From Algibacter sp. L1A34 (lineage in GTDB: Bacteria > Bacteroidota > Bacteroidia > Flavobacteriales > Flavobacteriaceae), in NCBI RefSeq assembly GCF_009796805.1, contig NZ_CP047029.1, forward strand, positions 4,168,001-4,232,000: 64,000 nucleotides of DNA. The letters are read 5' to 3'. This document shows positions 37,301 to 46,610 of the stretch, in pieces (position 1 is the first letter of the stretch; the number at the start of each line of letters is the position of its first letter). The position numbers and the translations under genes are program-made. A model generated the notes under the pieces. The model worked only from the letters and a program-made list of their open reading frames with translations, was not told the DNA's origin and made no database searches.

Positions 37301-38444
37301 TTTTTAAATTTCTTTTAGTTAATCCTTTTCCATCGGTTCCAATCCAAATATTAGCATGTGTATCTTTCAAAACAGATAATACACGTGCGGAAGTATTTTC
37401 TATTAAACCATTATGATGAAATATTTCGTTAGGTGTATTTACCAGTATATTAATATCTCCAAAATTTGAAATAACCCACAAGTTTTTATAAGAATCCTGA
37501 TTGATATCAATTATAGAATTAGTACTTAAAGATGATTTATCGAGAGGAGAATGCCTATAAAGCATTATTTCTTCGTTTTTAGGATTAATTTTATACAAGC
37601 CTTGCCCATCAGAACCAGCCCAAATAACCCCATTATTATCGCAAAAAAGAGACAGAATCATATCTTCTTTCAAAACGTCTATCCCGTCTCTAAAATATGA
37701 AAGTTGTTTAAATTTATTTTCAGCTAAATCATATTTAAATAGCCCCATAAATTTGGTACCAATCCAGAGATCATTATTTTTATCCAGACTTAAATACATC
37801 ACTCCTGGTTGGCTATTGAAATCTGCCTTTAACTCACTTAATTTATTGTTAGCGTATTGCAGTAACTTACCATTATTTAAACTTAAGTACACCCTATTCG
37901 CGTCATCAACTTCTAAGTCTATGATGTTTACGCCATAATACACAGGCTCTGTAACAGATAAAACATAGTTAAGCTCTAAGCTTTTGCTATCTAATAAATA
38001 GAGCGTGTTAAAAAAATCGGTAACATATATTTGCTGTTTTCTTACAAATATGTTTTTTATAGAAACATCCTTACCTGTTTTAGAAAAAGATTTATTTAAC
38101 TGAGAATAACGTCCGTTTCGCTCCTTTCGAGCCAATAAACCTTTAGAGGAAAGTACTAAAAGATTGCCTTCGGTATCCAATAAAACCTTTTTTATTTCAT
38201 CATTGATATTTGTACCGTTAAAAATAGAATCCATGGAATGAAACCAAAACTCGTAACCATCATATTTTAAAACGCCTTTACTTTGAGACATCCATATATA
38301 ACCTAAAGAATCTTGAACGGTATGTTTAATAGTTCGATATCCGTTATCTATTTCGGGAGAAATATGAAAAAAAGAAATTTCATTTTGACCAGATAAGCTA
38401 TTTATGAGTAAATTAAAACAAATAAATAAATAGAGCTTTTTCAT
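34377..38444 (-). CDS. Hybrid two-component system regulator (HTCS)
   Basis: 1355 residues combining sensor, kinase and transcription factor. A signal peptide (1-19) precedes about 14 propeller repeats (LWIGTKFMGLFKYDL, VWVGTYKNGLWFYDF and others), a Y_Y_Y domain (about 720-785) and one transmembrane segment (about 795-815). HisKA with H835 (MSHEIQTPLTLIMGP), an HATPase domain, a receiver (IIISDISMPVMDG, about 1110-1220) and an AraC-type HTH at the end (YNVSEACFAVGFNDTRYFSKCF) follow. Such proteins sense oligosaccharides in the periplasm and activate the cognate PUL. It is flanked by nagP and a GH20 gene, so the likely target is the first SusCD operon. Confidence 0.93.
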   Translation of the reverse strand: MKKLYLFICFNLLINSLSGQNEISFFHISPEIDNGYRTIKHTVQDSLGYIWMSQSKGVLKYDGYEFWFHSMDSIFNGTNINDEIKKVLLDTEGNLLVLSSKGLLARKERNGRYSQLNKSFSKTGKDVSIKNIFVRKQQIYVTDFFNTLYLLDSKSLELNYVLSVTEPVYYGVNIIDLEVDDANRVYLSLNNGKLLQYANNKLSELKADFNSQPGVMYLSLDKNNDLWIGTKFMGLFKYDLAENKFKQLSYFRDGIDVLKEDMILSLFCDNNGVIWAGSDGQGLYKINPKNEEIMLYRHSPLDKSSLSTNSIIDINQDSYKNLWVISNFGDINILVNTPNEIFHHNGLIENTSARVLSVLKDTHANIWIGTDGKGLTKRNLKTGQEKQFLVNNKDLEGAYVQSITEDDNGNVWVGTYKNGLWFYDFQKEEISKMPVLDAKGKHAIDILTTFKDSKGRIWVGSEIALFVYNSKKEKIASFPFWKNGLDGDLIRSIVEDDNKKLWMGIDGGGLFMLNETENLNNSTFQKFSYTNNESDYYSIVSMVSDTKGNLWLIDLHGAIHIFNTKSKLYKEFNNTQLINDISFHSILMEHPESLWLGASSGLWNLNVKDSSLVKYTKADGFFSDYYVERSAYKDAAGFLYFGGLNGVDGFDPEKISKVSTKSHLYINAIEILNKPASLIIPDQVEKGIENTKAIELKNNQSSFSFKFSVVGTVLNAKYLYKYRLKGFDDEWKFTKKNRIASYTNIPWGEYDFEVEAATVNENLNIPVKSIKIVINPPLWMHPLAFLLYFVVFCAVAYGIYKWYLLRKNLFSQKIKNEQESKIYYEKMNFFSKMSHEIQTPLTLIMGPIGDILKKPQVEKDAVLNQRLRVIFNNAKRLSRIANLLTTVRNKEIGQLKLRVFKKDIIKEVKEIADSFQEQARFKRIDFEINNFIEAYKLWFDSDLLEHMIYNLLSNAFKYTPSEGRVVISTGLDEAIGMFEISVNDTGYGIPKKEYDDIFRLFYRAKKTSNKIGMGIGLAFVKELVSLHKGEINVKSKKGKGSTFTIVLPLNGAKYSDDEKIEGLDEAITNSTSDNNTLESTTKKIDSKKDSILIIEDNYEMQHFLCEVFNENYNVYSGYNGKEGVEIVKQKLPDIIISDISMPVMDGLEMCEIIQKDNDVSHIPIIFLTAKNSTAHKLKGLKYGAIEFMSKPFDINELHLKVNSILAQNKRISSKASLQYLSTPEHIPEKSKDSIFLENLISSLNSKLEDADFKLESLSSIMGMSYSNIYRNCQKLTGKTITELFRLLRLKRAAVLMVQNKYNVSEACFAVGFNDTRYFSKCFKDQFKMTPTVFKKEAENIDLEAFLTKYELFKAN

Positions 38445-38842
38445 GTCAAAATTTTTCTACGAATTTGGGTATTTCTTATCGATTATCAAACAAAGATTAA
38501 GACAAATATTAAATTTATTTTAGATAAACATTTTTACTTACTAAAAGTAAGAATATGAGTAATGATATGGAACTAGAATGCATAAATACTAATACATCTA
38601 ACCTTTTTGAATAATAATTACCTCATTTTAAACCTTGTATTAAATTACTTTTACATCTAAATTCCCACATGCCAAACGGCTATAAAAATATGATTATAAT
38701 TTGAAATAAATTCTAAATTAAAAGACAGAAAACTTGAGCTCTCAAGCTCTTTTAATTTCAGGCTCTACTTCTTTAAAACTAAGACCAACAAAATTTACTA
38801 AAAAAAATTACCACGATGTTAAACTATAAAAAATCAAAAATA
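38445..38842. other. Divergent intergenic region of HTCS and GH20 copy 2
   Basis: About 400 bases between divergent genes. It holds a short inverted repeat CTTGAG-CT-CTCAAG at 38733-38746, about 100 bases before the GH20 start, which could be a regulator site. No LacI-type palindrome and no clear -7 element were found. Confidence 0.4.
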
Positions 38843-40816
38843 ATGACATATCTAAAGAAAAAAATACTAATACTAAGCAGTCTGTTTTGTTTATTAAGCA
38901 TACAAGTTTCGGCGCAATTAAACTTAATTCCCTACCCTAATAATGTTAAAGTGCATGACGCTACTTTAGAACTAAAAAAACTTAAAGTAAGTTACGATGC
39001 TGGTTTAAAAAACGAGTTTGAAACCCTACAAAAATTAATGAGCACATTAAATATAAACGTAGAGGAGTCAAAACATGCAAATATTGAATTATTGTTAGTT
39101 AAAAATAAATATAAAGACCTCGGAAACGAAGGTTACAATCTAGAAATTAACAGTAATAAAATTGAAATTTCAGCAGCGAAACCTGCCGGTATATTTTATG
39201 CTTTGCAGACTTTAATGCAATTACAAACCATAACAAAAAAGGGCAAATTATTAATTCCTTGTGTTTCAATTGAAGATAATCCTGCTTTTAAATGGCGTGC
39301 CTTTATGTTAGACGAATCTAGACATTTTAAAGGCAAACAAGTTGTTTTTGATATGCTAGACCAAATGGCTAAATTAAAAATCAATATATTTCATTGGCAC
39401 TTAACTGATGATCAAGGTTGGCGTATTGAAATTAAAAAATACCCGCTATTAACTGAAGTTGGAAGCATTAGAAACAACACTCAAATAAATGGTGTTAAAA
39501 GCGATAAAAGAACCCGTGAACCTCATTCTGGTTTTTATACGCAAGAAGAAATTAAAGAAGTTATTACTTATGCGCAAACCAAGCACATCACTATTATTCC
39601 TGAAATTGAAATGCCAGGGCATGCTTCGGCAGCCATTGCAGCTTACCCTTGGCTAGGCACTTTAGACGAACCTATAGAAGTACCTGGTACTTTTGGCATT
39701 TTGCCTAATATTTACAACGTTACCAACGACAGAGTGTACACTTTTATAGAAGACGTTTTACAAGAAGTTATCAATTTATTCCCGAGTAAAATTGTGCATA
39801 TTGGAGGTGATGAAGTGAAGTTTGGTCAATGGAAAAATAATAAAGACATTAGTGATTACATGGCTGAAAACAATTTGAATACATTTTCAGATGTACAAAT
39901 TTCATTTACAAATAAAGTCTCAAACTTTATTGAAAGTAAAGGTTATAGAATGATGGGATGGAATGATATTTTAGGTGAAAATTTACACCAATGGCGAGAA
40001 GGTGAAGAAAAAGAAGAGAACAACCAAAAACTTGCAGAAAGTGCTATTGTTCATTTTTGGAAAGGTAGCCGAGAACTTATGCTATCCGCTATTAATAAAG
40101 GGCACGAAGTTGTAAATTCTACACACAGTTACACTTATCTTGATTATGATTTTAACTCAATATCACTTGATAAAGCTTATGGGTTTAATCCTATTCCGGA
40201 AGGCATTGATACCGATTTAGAAAAGAATGTTATCGGACTTGGTTGCCAAATGTGGAGCGAATGGATTCCTAAAGTATCAGATCTTTACAGACAAGTTTTT
40301 CCAAGAATCGCAGCTTATGCTGAAGTAGGTTGGACTAAAAATGAAAATAAAAATTTTATAAGGTTTCAACAAAACCTAGAAACGGTTAAAGCTAACTGGG
40401 AAAACTCGCCTTATTTTATCCAAGGCTCAAGCAACCCCGATTATGTTGATGTGGTATTTAACGTAAACATGAATGACTCACCTTATTTTAAAGACATTCA
40501 AGGAGGCCGTGAGTTCCTAACACTAGCTGGTACATTTACAAACTCACATTCTGGAGCTAAAGAACATTGGCACGCGAATGGCGTTACCTTAACCGACTAT
40601 GATTACGACGGTATTTACACGGGCCACAGGCTTCTACCTAAAAACAGCACTGTACAATTTATTCTTTTAAAATCACCAGAAGGAAGTTGGGACAACCACA
40701 TAAAAATTCTGGCAGACAGCTCTTGCGAAAACCTATCACCAGACAAAAACTATAAAGTTGACATTAAAGAAGACCATTTAAAAATAGATTTTACAGCAGG
40801 AAAATGCCTAAACTAA
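38843..40816 (+). CDS. GH20 beta-N-acetylhexosaminidase with extra C-terminal beta module (copy 2)
   Basis: 657 residues from ATG 38843, which begins the signal peptide MTYLKKKILILSSLFCLLS; an ATG 27 bases upstream is also possible. A GH20b-like domain and the catalytic barrel carry HWHLTDDQGWRI, PEIEMPGHASAA and the pair D323-E324 in HIGGDE. After the barrel about 125 extra residues (VDVVFNVNMNDSPYF, FLTLAGTFTN, DYDYDGIYTGHRLLP) look like a starch-binding-type beta-sandwich that could bind glycan. It cleaves terminal N-acetylhexosamine. It differs from copy 1 mainly by this module and lacks a LacI operator upstream. A hairpin follows the stop. Confidence 0.92.
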   Translation: MTYLKKKILILSSLFCLLSIQVSAQLNLIPYPNNVKVHDATLELKKLKVSYDAGLKNEFETLQKLMSTLNINVEESKHANIELLLVKNKYKDLGNEGYNLEINSNKIEISAAKPAGIFYALQTLMQLQTITKKGKLLIPCVSIEDNPAFKWRAFMLDESRHFKGKQVVFDMLDQMAKLKINIFHWHLTDDQGWRIEIKKYPLLTEVGSIRNNTQINGVKSDKRTREPHSGFYTQEEIKEVITYAQTKHITIIPEIEMPGHASAAIAAYPWLGTLDEPIEVPGTFGILPNIYNVTNDRVYTFIEDVLQEVINLFPSKIVHIGGDEVKFGQWKNNKDISDYMAENNLNTFSDVQISFTNKVSNFIESKGYRMMGWNDILGENLHQWREGEEKEENNQKLAESAIVHFWKGSRELMLSAINKGHEVVNSTHSYTYLDYDFNSISLDKAYGFNPIPEGIDTDLEKNVIGLGCQMWSEWIPKVSDLYRQVFPRIAAYAEVGWTKNENKNFIRFQQNLETVKANWENSPYFIQGSSNPDYVDVVFNVNMNDSPYFKDIQGGREFLTLAGTFTNSHSGAKEHWHANGVTLTDYDYDGIYTGHRLLPKNSTVQFILLKSPEGSWDNHIKILADSSCENLSPDKNYKVDIKEDHLKIDFTAGKCLN

Positions 40817-40854
40817 TCCTCTCCTAAAATCTATTAAATCATACATCAAAATAA

Positions 40855-40895
40855 AAAGGTAAGGCATTCATTGTTAATGGATGCCTTACCTCGTT
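40855..40895. terminator. Hairpin after GH20 copy 2
   Basis: GGTAAGGCATTCATT (40858-40872) pairs with AATGGATGCCTTACC (40876-40890), 15 pairs with one G.T wobble and a 3-base loop. An A run lies upstream and a weak T tract downstream. It is 40 bases before the next gene on the same strand, so it should reduce read-through. Confidence 0.6.
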
Positions 40896-40930
40896 TAAGC
40901 TTCTAAAACGAATTCAACCGATTATAAAAA

Positions 40931-41674
40931 ATGTTTCAAAAAACAAATAAAACGTTGCTATCCATCACTTTTATGGTTATCACCTTATCAAATTGTTCTT
41001 CCGTATTAAAGGGTAAAACAAATAAAATTTCAGAAAAAACAAATAAAAAAGAGAATATTACCCGTTGGGATTTCAATACTATGACCAGTTGGATTGATGG
41101 CTCTCAAAACATGAAGGGTTTAATCAATTACGAAATAAATAAGGGCGAATTAATGATGACTGCAAGAGCTAATACCTGGGACAGACCTAAAGTAAGAACT
41201 GTAGATAAAACATATAACGTGGGGAAATATACTTGGCGTGTTTTTGTGCCCGAACTAGGCGTTGGAGATATGGCCAGTATAGGCGCCTTTATATACCATG
41301 ATGACAAGCATGAATTGGATTTTGAAATAGGTTACGGTTCTACAGTCGTTAGGCAAAGTTTAAATGCAGCACCAGACGATGTTATAGCATATATGACTTC
41401 GCAGGCACTTCCGTTTCAATCCATTCCTAAAAAAATAAAAAGAAACCAATGGTACACTTTAGACATTGAATTACTTCTGAAAAATGATAAATATGAAGTT
41501 GTTTGGTATATTGATAATACAGAAATGAACAGATTAAGCCTTAATTACGGAGCCGAATACCCTTTTACTATTTTTTGTAGTGTTGAAAACTTAAAGTTTA
41601 TAGGAGACCATATACCTAGCCAAGATAATTATGGCCTGTTTGATTATGTTGAATTTGAAGCATATTTACCTTAA
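40931..41674 (+). CDS. GH16-like/ConA-fold lipoprotein (copy A)
   Basis: A 247-residue lipoprotein with the lipobox at VITLSNCSS (cysteine about residue 23). The mature part is predicted beta-sandwich with RWDFNTMTSWIDG, KYTWRVFVPEL, HELDFEIGYGS and NQWYTLDIELLLKNDKYEVVWYIDN. HELDFEIG fits the GH16 active-site pattern E-x-D-x-E on its strand, and the closing DNTE and FDYVEFEAYL strands fit a concanavalin-like jelly roll. It may be a surface GH16-type hydrolase or a glycan binder. It lies between a GH20 gene and the convergent SusCD operon. Confidence 0.6.
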   Translation: MFQKTNKTLLSITFMVITLSNCSSVLKGKTNKISEKTNKKENITRWDFNTMTSWIDGSQNMKGLINYEINKGELMMTARANTWDRPKVRTVDKTYNVGKYTWRVFVPELGVGDMASIGAFIYHDDKHELDFEIGYGSTVVRQSLNAAPDDVIAYMTSQALPFQSIPKKIKRNQWYTLDIELLLKNDKYEVVWYIDNTEMNRLSLNYGAEYPFTIFCSVENLKFIGDHIPSQDNYGLFDYVEFEAYLP

Positions 41675-41785
41675 TCCTGTATTTTGATAAAACCTATACT
41701 CAAAGTAAAAGGTTTATACTGAAATGTTATAAAGTATTGCGAAAAGGGTAAAACGTTTAAAAGTGATCAGTTCAAAAAAAATCAT

Positions 41786-41820
41786 AAAAAAGCCTCAAGA
41801 AAAATATTCTTGAGGCTTTT
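41786..41820. terminator. Bidirectional terminator between convergent genes
   Basis: AAAAAGCCTCAAGAA (41786-41800) and TTCTTGAGGCTTTTT (41806-41820) form a perfect 15-bp stem with a 5-base loop. The A and T runs allow termination in both directions. It sits between the GH16-like gene (ending 41674, plus) and the SusD gene (ending 41844, minus). Confidence 0.85.
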
Positions 41821-41843
41821 TCTTGCTATTAATTAATTATTTC

Positions 41844-43334
41844 TTAGTTCCCTAAGTTTGGATTTAAATCTGCTTCTGAAGAAGGTATTAAAGCCCACGG
41901 CTTAGTTTCATCGATTGTACCAATTACCGGTAAATCTAGCGCATCTTTATTAGCTGCTACTTCTGCGATAATTTCGGTTCTAACCATATCAAACCATCTA
42001 GAATATTCACCAGCCAACTCCCATGCACGCTCATCAACAACATCTGCTTGCGTAGCACTAGTAACATCTACCGATGGATCGGCAACGTTTACAGGCTTTC
42101 CTGCAGCTCTTCTTTTAACTTTATTTAAACTCTCTAATCCTTCAGAATTAGTAGGTCCTGTAGACATAATGGTTGCCTCGGCGTGTGTTAATAATAATTC
42201 AGAATAACGCATTAAATAAGCGTTTAAGTCTGGTCCGCCACCATCATAACTAAACTTTCCGTCAATAAGTGTGCCCTTCCATTTTGCAAAATAAGGGTGC
42301 TTATGTAAACTTTCTTGCCATGTAAGCGTTCCGCCACCTTCAACAGGAAATTCTGTAGTAAAGGTTGCATCTTTTCTAGGCCCTTCTGGGAAACCATTAA
42401 AAAATCCAATTTCAGTAAAGAAATCTTGCCATCCTGTTTCTTCGGCACTTGTAGAACCAACAGATTTCCAATTTCCAAAGGTCCAACCGCCACAGCTGAA
42501 GCATAAGTTTATTGCAAAAACACTTTCTGAATTATTTTGAGTTGTTGGATCGTTCCATAAATCGGCAAAATTATTTACCAATGCATACGGCCCATTATCT
42601 ATTACATTTTTTGCCTCGGCAGCAGCTAAAGCGTAATTAGCTGTGTTTTTTAAAGGAAATCCAGCACTTGTTAAGTAAACATGAGCAAGGTATGATTGAG
42701 CAGCCCATTTTGTTGGTCTACCTGGCTCATCGCCCCATGATGCAGGAAGTAAAGTTTTAGCTATAGTAAAGTCTGATATAATTTGATCGTATATAGCTTC
42801 AAAAGAAGCTTTCTCTTCACGCCCTGTAACGGCTGTAGAATTTAATAATGGAACTTCACCGTAGGTTCTTACTAAAAAGAAATAAGCTAATCCGCGAAGA
42901 AAATGTGCTTGACCCGCAGCATTATCTAATTTTTCTTGAGACGCACTTACTTTTTGGTAGTGGTCTAATACGGTATTGGTTGTTAATACCATTTTCCACC
43001 AAGGATTCCAGTTTTGCGCTTTCACATTACCATTATCAGCATCTGGATTAAATTGATCGTATTGTCTGAAATTATCTTTATTACCTGCACCCCATGTTGT
43101 TAAATCGTCACCTCCAAAATAAGGTATCTGACCATGAACATAAGTAGCAAATGATAGTAGAGAATTGTATTGAGCAGTTACAGCTGCATCTAAATCGCCC
43201 TCTGTTTGGAAAAAGTTATCAGCCGTTAATGTACCGTCGGTATCTGGCTCAAGAGATTGGCATCCATTTAATATAAATGTACCAGCTGCAACCAATACTA
43301 AAAAACTAGTTTTAAATATTTTATTATTTTTCAT
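41844..43334 (-). CDS. SusD/RagB family lipoprotein (pair 1)
   Basis: A 496-residue outer-membrane lipoprotein with lipobox FILNGCQSL (cysteine about residue 25). It has the SusD repeats and C-terminal core: NAAGQAHFLRGLAYFFLVRTYGEVPL, SYLAHVYLTSAGFPL, LMRYSELLLTHAEATI and ERAWELAGEYSRWFDMVRT. SusD proteins bind oligosaccharide and form a lid on the SusC channel. It follows the SusC gene by 10 bases. Confidence 0.93.
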   Translation of the reverse strand: MKNNKIFKTSFLVLVAAGTFILNGCQSLEPDTDGTLTADNFFQTEGDLDAAVTAQYNSLLSFATYVHGQIPYFGGDDLTTWGAGNKDNFRQYDQFNPDADNGNVKAQNWNPWWKMVLTTNTVLDHYQKVSASQEKLDNAAGQAHFLRGLAYFFLVRTYGEVPLLNSTAVTGREEKASFEAIYDQIISDFTIAKTLLPASWGDEPGRPTKWAAQSYLAHVYLTSAGFPLKNTANYALAAAEAKNVIDNGPYALVNNFADLWNDPTTQNNSESVFAINLCFSCGGWTFGNWKSVGSTSAEETGWQDFFTEIGFFNGFPEGPRKDATFTTEFPVEGGGTLTWQESLHKHPYFAKWKGTLIDGKFSYDGGGPDLNAYLMRYSELLLTHAEATIMSTGPTNSEGLESLNKVKRRAAGKPVNVADPSVDVTSATQADVVDERAWELAGEYSRWFDMVRTEIIAEVAANKDALDLPVIGTIDETKPWALIPSSEADLNPNLGN

Positions 43335-43344
43335 TGTGTTTTAT

Positions 43345-46300
43345 TTAAAAATTAACATTAATCCCCACAGTTACTGTTTTTGTATTTGGGAATACACCAT
43401 TATCAACTCCAGGGTCAATATCACTTCCACCACCACTTGATACTTCAGGATCGAAACCACTGTAATCTGTCCAAGTCAATAAGTTTTGACCACTTACATA
43501 AACTTTAGCTGAAGATATACCAATGTTTTTTAATGTTTCAGACGGTAAATTATAACCTAAGCTTATGTTTTTCAACCTAATAAAAGAACCGTCTTCTATA
43601 GAAAATGTAGAAATAGGCTTAACCGTACTATTTAATCTCGGAACATTAGTGTCTGTATTTGTTGGTGTCCAAGAGTTTAAACTATTCGGATTAGTAGAAT
43701 GTCTAGATATAGCACCCCATCCGTAAGTACTAGTTCCTATAGCGTTATAAATTTCATTTCCTTGTAAAGATTGTACGAATATGTTTAATTCTAAACCTTT
43801 ATAAGTAACGTTATTATTAACACCAAAAACAAAATCAGGATTTCCATTCCCCATGATTGCTCTATCGTTTTCAGCATCTATAATGTTATCTCCATTAAGA
43901 TCTTTATAAGTAGCATCGCCTGTAGTTGGGTCTGGTCCAGTGTACTCATAACCATAAAAAGAACCTAATGCTTCGCCTACTTTAACAATGGTAACAGCAC
44001 CTGAGAATGAATTGTAATCGCCACCAAGTTCAATTTGATCTAAGCCATCAACCAACTCTAATACTTTATTCTTGTTTGTTGAAAAATTAGCTCCAATTTC
44101 CCAAGAAAAATCTTTAGTTGTTACAGGATATGCGTTGATAGAGAATTCAAAACCTTTATTTTCTACTGCAGCTGCATTTACCCATTGGTAAGTTGAACCT
44201 GTATAGTTAGGCAAGTTTCTTCTCATTAATAAACCTTCTGTCTTTTTATTATAATAATCAAATGACCCACTAATTTTTCCATTCAAGAAAGCATAATCTA
44301 AACCTATATTGGTTTGTTTCGTTTCTTCCCAAGTTAAATTTGGATTTGCCGCTTTTTCTGAAGGCGCAATACCGATAACGATACTAGAATCTAGATTTCC
44401 ACCAAAAACATAATTATTACCACCAGTTGTTAGAAATGCATGAGCAGCTTGAGTATCTACTCTATCACTACCGGTTACCCCCCAACCACCTCTAAACTTA
44501 AGGTTACTGATGATATTATCTCCGAAAAAATCTTCATTTGAAATGTTCCAACCTAATGAGAATGAAGGGAATATTCCCGTTTGATCATTTAAAAATTTAC
44601 TAGACTTATCTGCTCTTATAGATCCTGATAATAAATAACGATCATCAAAACCATAAGTTACTCTTCCTATGTAAGATTCTAAACTACTTTTACTGGCACC
44701 AGACTCCACTCTTTGGTTAGATCCTAAGCCTAAATTATCTGATCCTACGTTAGAGTTTGGAAAATTTTCAGCATAAGCACTAGTTGAACGTCCTTCGTAT
44801 TGAGACTGTTCAAATATAAAATCGGCAGATACATTATGCTTATCATTAAAAGTATTAGCATACGTCAATCTATTCGTATTTTGGTAAGAAAGGCCATCAC
44901 CTACGTCGCTAGTTGCTGTGTTTCCATTCTGAATACGTGCATCTACATATTCTCTATAATTACTATAACTACTGCTTGCTCCTAAAGATACATTTAAGTC
45001 TAAGTTATTTGCGATTTTATAGTTTAAAGCTATTCTCGACTGTAAATATTTACCATAAGTTGTACGATCTGCAACACTTGCTAAAAACAGTGGGTTTTGC
45101 CCTTGATTAGCGACATTATTAATTGTAAACAGGTTATAATCGCCATTAGTATCATAAACAGGCGTTGTTGGATCGAATGTTAAAGCTACAGCCATTAGGT
45201 TTCCTGCACCAAATGCAGACACACTATTTGTGCCATTTTCGCGTGTATCACTGGTAGCAAACACGCTAAAATCTACGTCTAACTTATCATTAATTTTGGC
45301 ATCAATATTAGCTCTAAAACCAAATCGCTCGTATTTTGTATGTTTTATTAAACCTTCCTGTTTTGAATGATTAGCAGATACGTAATATGAAACACTTGGT
45401 CCACCACCGCTAAAAGCTAACTGGTAATTGTTTGTAATTGCTGTTTGAAAAATTTCATCTTGCCAGTTAGTTCCTCCATTAGCTTGTAATGCTGCTATTT
45501 CTTCATCTGAATACGCAGCAGAACCACCTTGTTCAATATTTTTTCTATTAACTAATTCAGCAAAATCAGCTCCATTTAAAACATCAAATTCACCTATTGG
45601 ATCTCCTATAGAAACGAAAGAATTAACCTCTACTGTATTTTTGCCTTCCTTACCTCTTTTAGTTGTTATAATTACAACACCTCCAGAAGCTCTATTACCA
45701 TAAATTGCTGTAGCACTGGCATCTTTTAAAACACTAATCGTTTCAATATCTTCAGGTGCTAAATTTGCTGTACTTGCACCAATAAAACCATCGATAACAT
45801 AAAGCGGATCGTTGTTTCCAAATGAGCCTGAACCTCTTACACGAATTTTAAATCCGCTTCCAGGAACACCATTATTTTGAGTTACTTGCACACCAGCTAA
45901 TCGACCTTGTAAGGCTTGATCTACAGACGTCATGGGTTGACTTTCAAAATCGTCTGCTGAAATTTGAGCAACAGCACCGGTAAGGTCAGATTTCTTTTGA
46001 GATCCATACCCAACAACAACCACCTCATTTAAACTTGTGGCATTCTCGATAAGCTTAATATTCAATTGCGTTTTCCCTTCTACTGAAACTTCTTGAGTAG
46101 TAAATCCTACAAAAGAAACAACTAATACAGCATCTTTACTTTTAAGGTTTAAACTAAAATTACCATCAAAATCGGTTTGAGTTCCATTTGCCGTACCTTT
46201 TTCTACAATATTTGCTCCTGGCAACGGTTGGCCATTAACATCTACGACAACACCAGAAACTTGAAGTTCTTGTTTAGAATTCTCATTTACTTTAGAAGTG

Positions 46301-46485
46301 CCAGTTAAAGCTTCTGGATAGATAAATTTATCATTATTAACTGCGATTTTTGCATTTTGGGATGTTAATTTCTTCGGCGTTATACTAAATACCGAAAAGC
46401 AGCATAAGAAAATGAACGTTCTCATAAGAAGCTTAAAAAACTGATTTCTTAGAAGAAAACAATTTTTAATTGATTTAATTTTCAT
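43345..46485 (-). CDS. SusC-like TonB-dependent receptor (pair 1)
   Basis: 1046 residues. A signal region of about 42 residues and a linker precede a carboxypeptidase-regulatory-like domain (VSGVVVDVNGQPLPGANIVEK, about 75-155), a TonB plug (EVVVVGYGSQKKSDLTGAVA, PLYVIDGFIGAS, ETISVLKDASATAIYG) and a beta-barrel ending in TVTVGINVNF. It imports glycan fragments across the outer membrane with SusD. No LacI-type palindrome lies upstream, unlike the second SusC gene, so a different regulator, probably the HTCS, controls it. Confidence 0.94.
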   Translation of the reverse strand: MKIKSIKNCFLLRNQFFKLLMRTFIFLCCFSVFSITPKKLTSQNAKIAVNNDKFIYPEALTGTSKVNENSKQELQVSGVVVDVNGQPLPGANIVEKGTANGTQTDFDGNFSLNLKSKDAVLVVSFVGFTTQEVSVEGKTQLNIKLIENATSLNEVVVVGYGSQKKSDLTGAVAQISADDFESQPMTSVDQALQGRLAGVQVTQNNGVPGSGFKIRVRGSGSFGNNDPLYVIDGFIGASTANLAPEDIETISVLKDASATAIYGNRASGGVVIITTKRGKEGKNTVEVNSFVSIGDPIGEFDVLNGADFAELVNRKNIEQGGSAAYSDEEIAALQANGGTNWQDEIFQTAITNNYQLAFSGGGPSVSYYVSANHSKQEGLIKHTKYERFGFRANIDAKINDKLDVDFSVFATSDTRENGTNSVSAFGAGNLMAVALTFDPTTPVYDTNGDYNLFTINNVANQGQNPLFLASVADRTTYGKYLQSRIALNYKIANNLDLNVSLGASSSYSNYREYVDARIQNGNTATSDVGDGLSYQNTNRLTYANTFNDKHNVSADFIFEQSQYEGRSTSAYAENFPNSNVGSDNLGLGSNQRVESGASKSSLESYIGRVTYGFDDRYLLSGSIRADKSSKFLNDQTGIFPSFSLGWNISNEDFFGDNIISNLKFRGGWGVTGSDRVDTQAAHAFLTTGGNNYVFGGNLDSSIVIGIAPSEKAANPNLTWEETKQTNIGLDYAFLNGKISGSFDYYNKKTEGLLMRRNLPNYTGSTYQWVNAAAVENKGFEFSINAYPVTTKDFSWEIGANFSTNKNKVLELVDGLDQIELGGDYNSFSGAVTIVKVGEALGSFYGYEYTGPDPTTGDATYKDLNGDNIIDAENDRAIMGNGNPDFVFGVNNNVTYKGLELNIFVQSLQGNEIYNAIGTSTYGWGAISRHSTNPNSLNSWTPTNTDTNVPRLNSTVKPISTFSIEDGSFIRLKNISLGYNLPSETLKNIGISSAKVYVSGQNLLTWTDYSGFDPEVSSGGGSDIDPGVDNGVFPNTKTVTVGINVNF

Positions 46486-46610
46486 AAATAGACATTGAAT
46501 TAAGTTAGTTAAACATTTGATTATTTTTACATTATACTAGAGATTACCTCTATTTTGTTGAGATGTTAGTATCTCGATTCCTCTTTTTATTTTATTATTA
46601 TTTATTAGTT

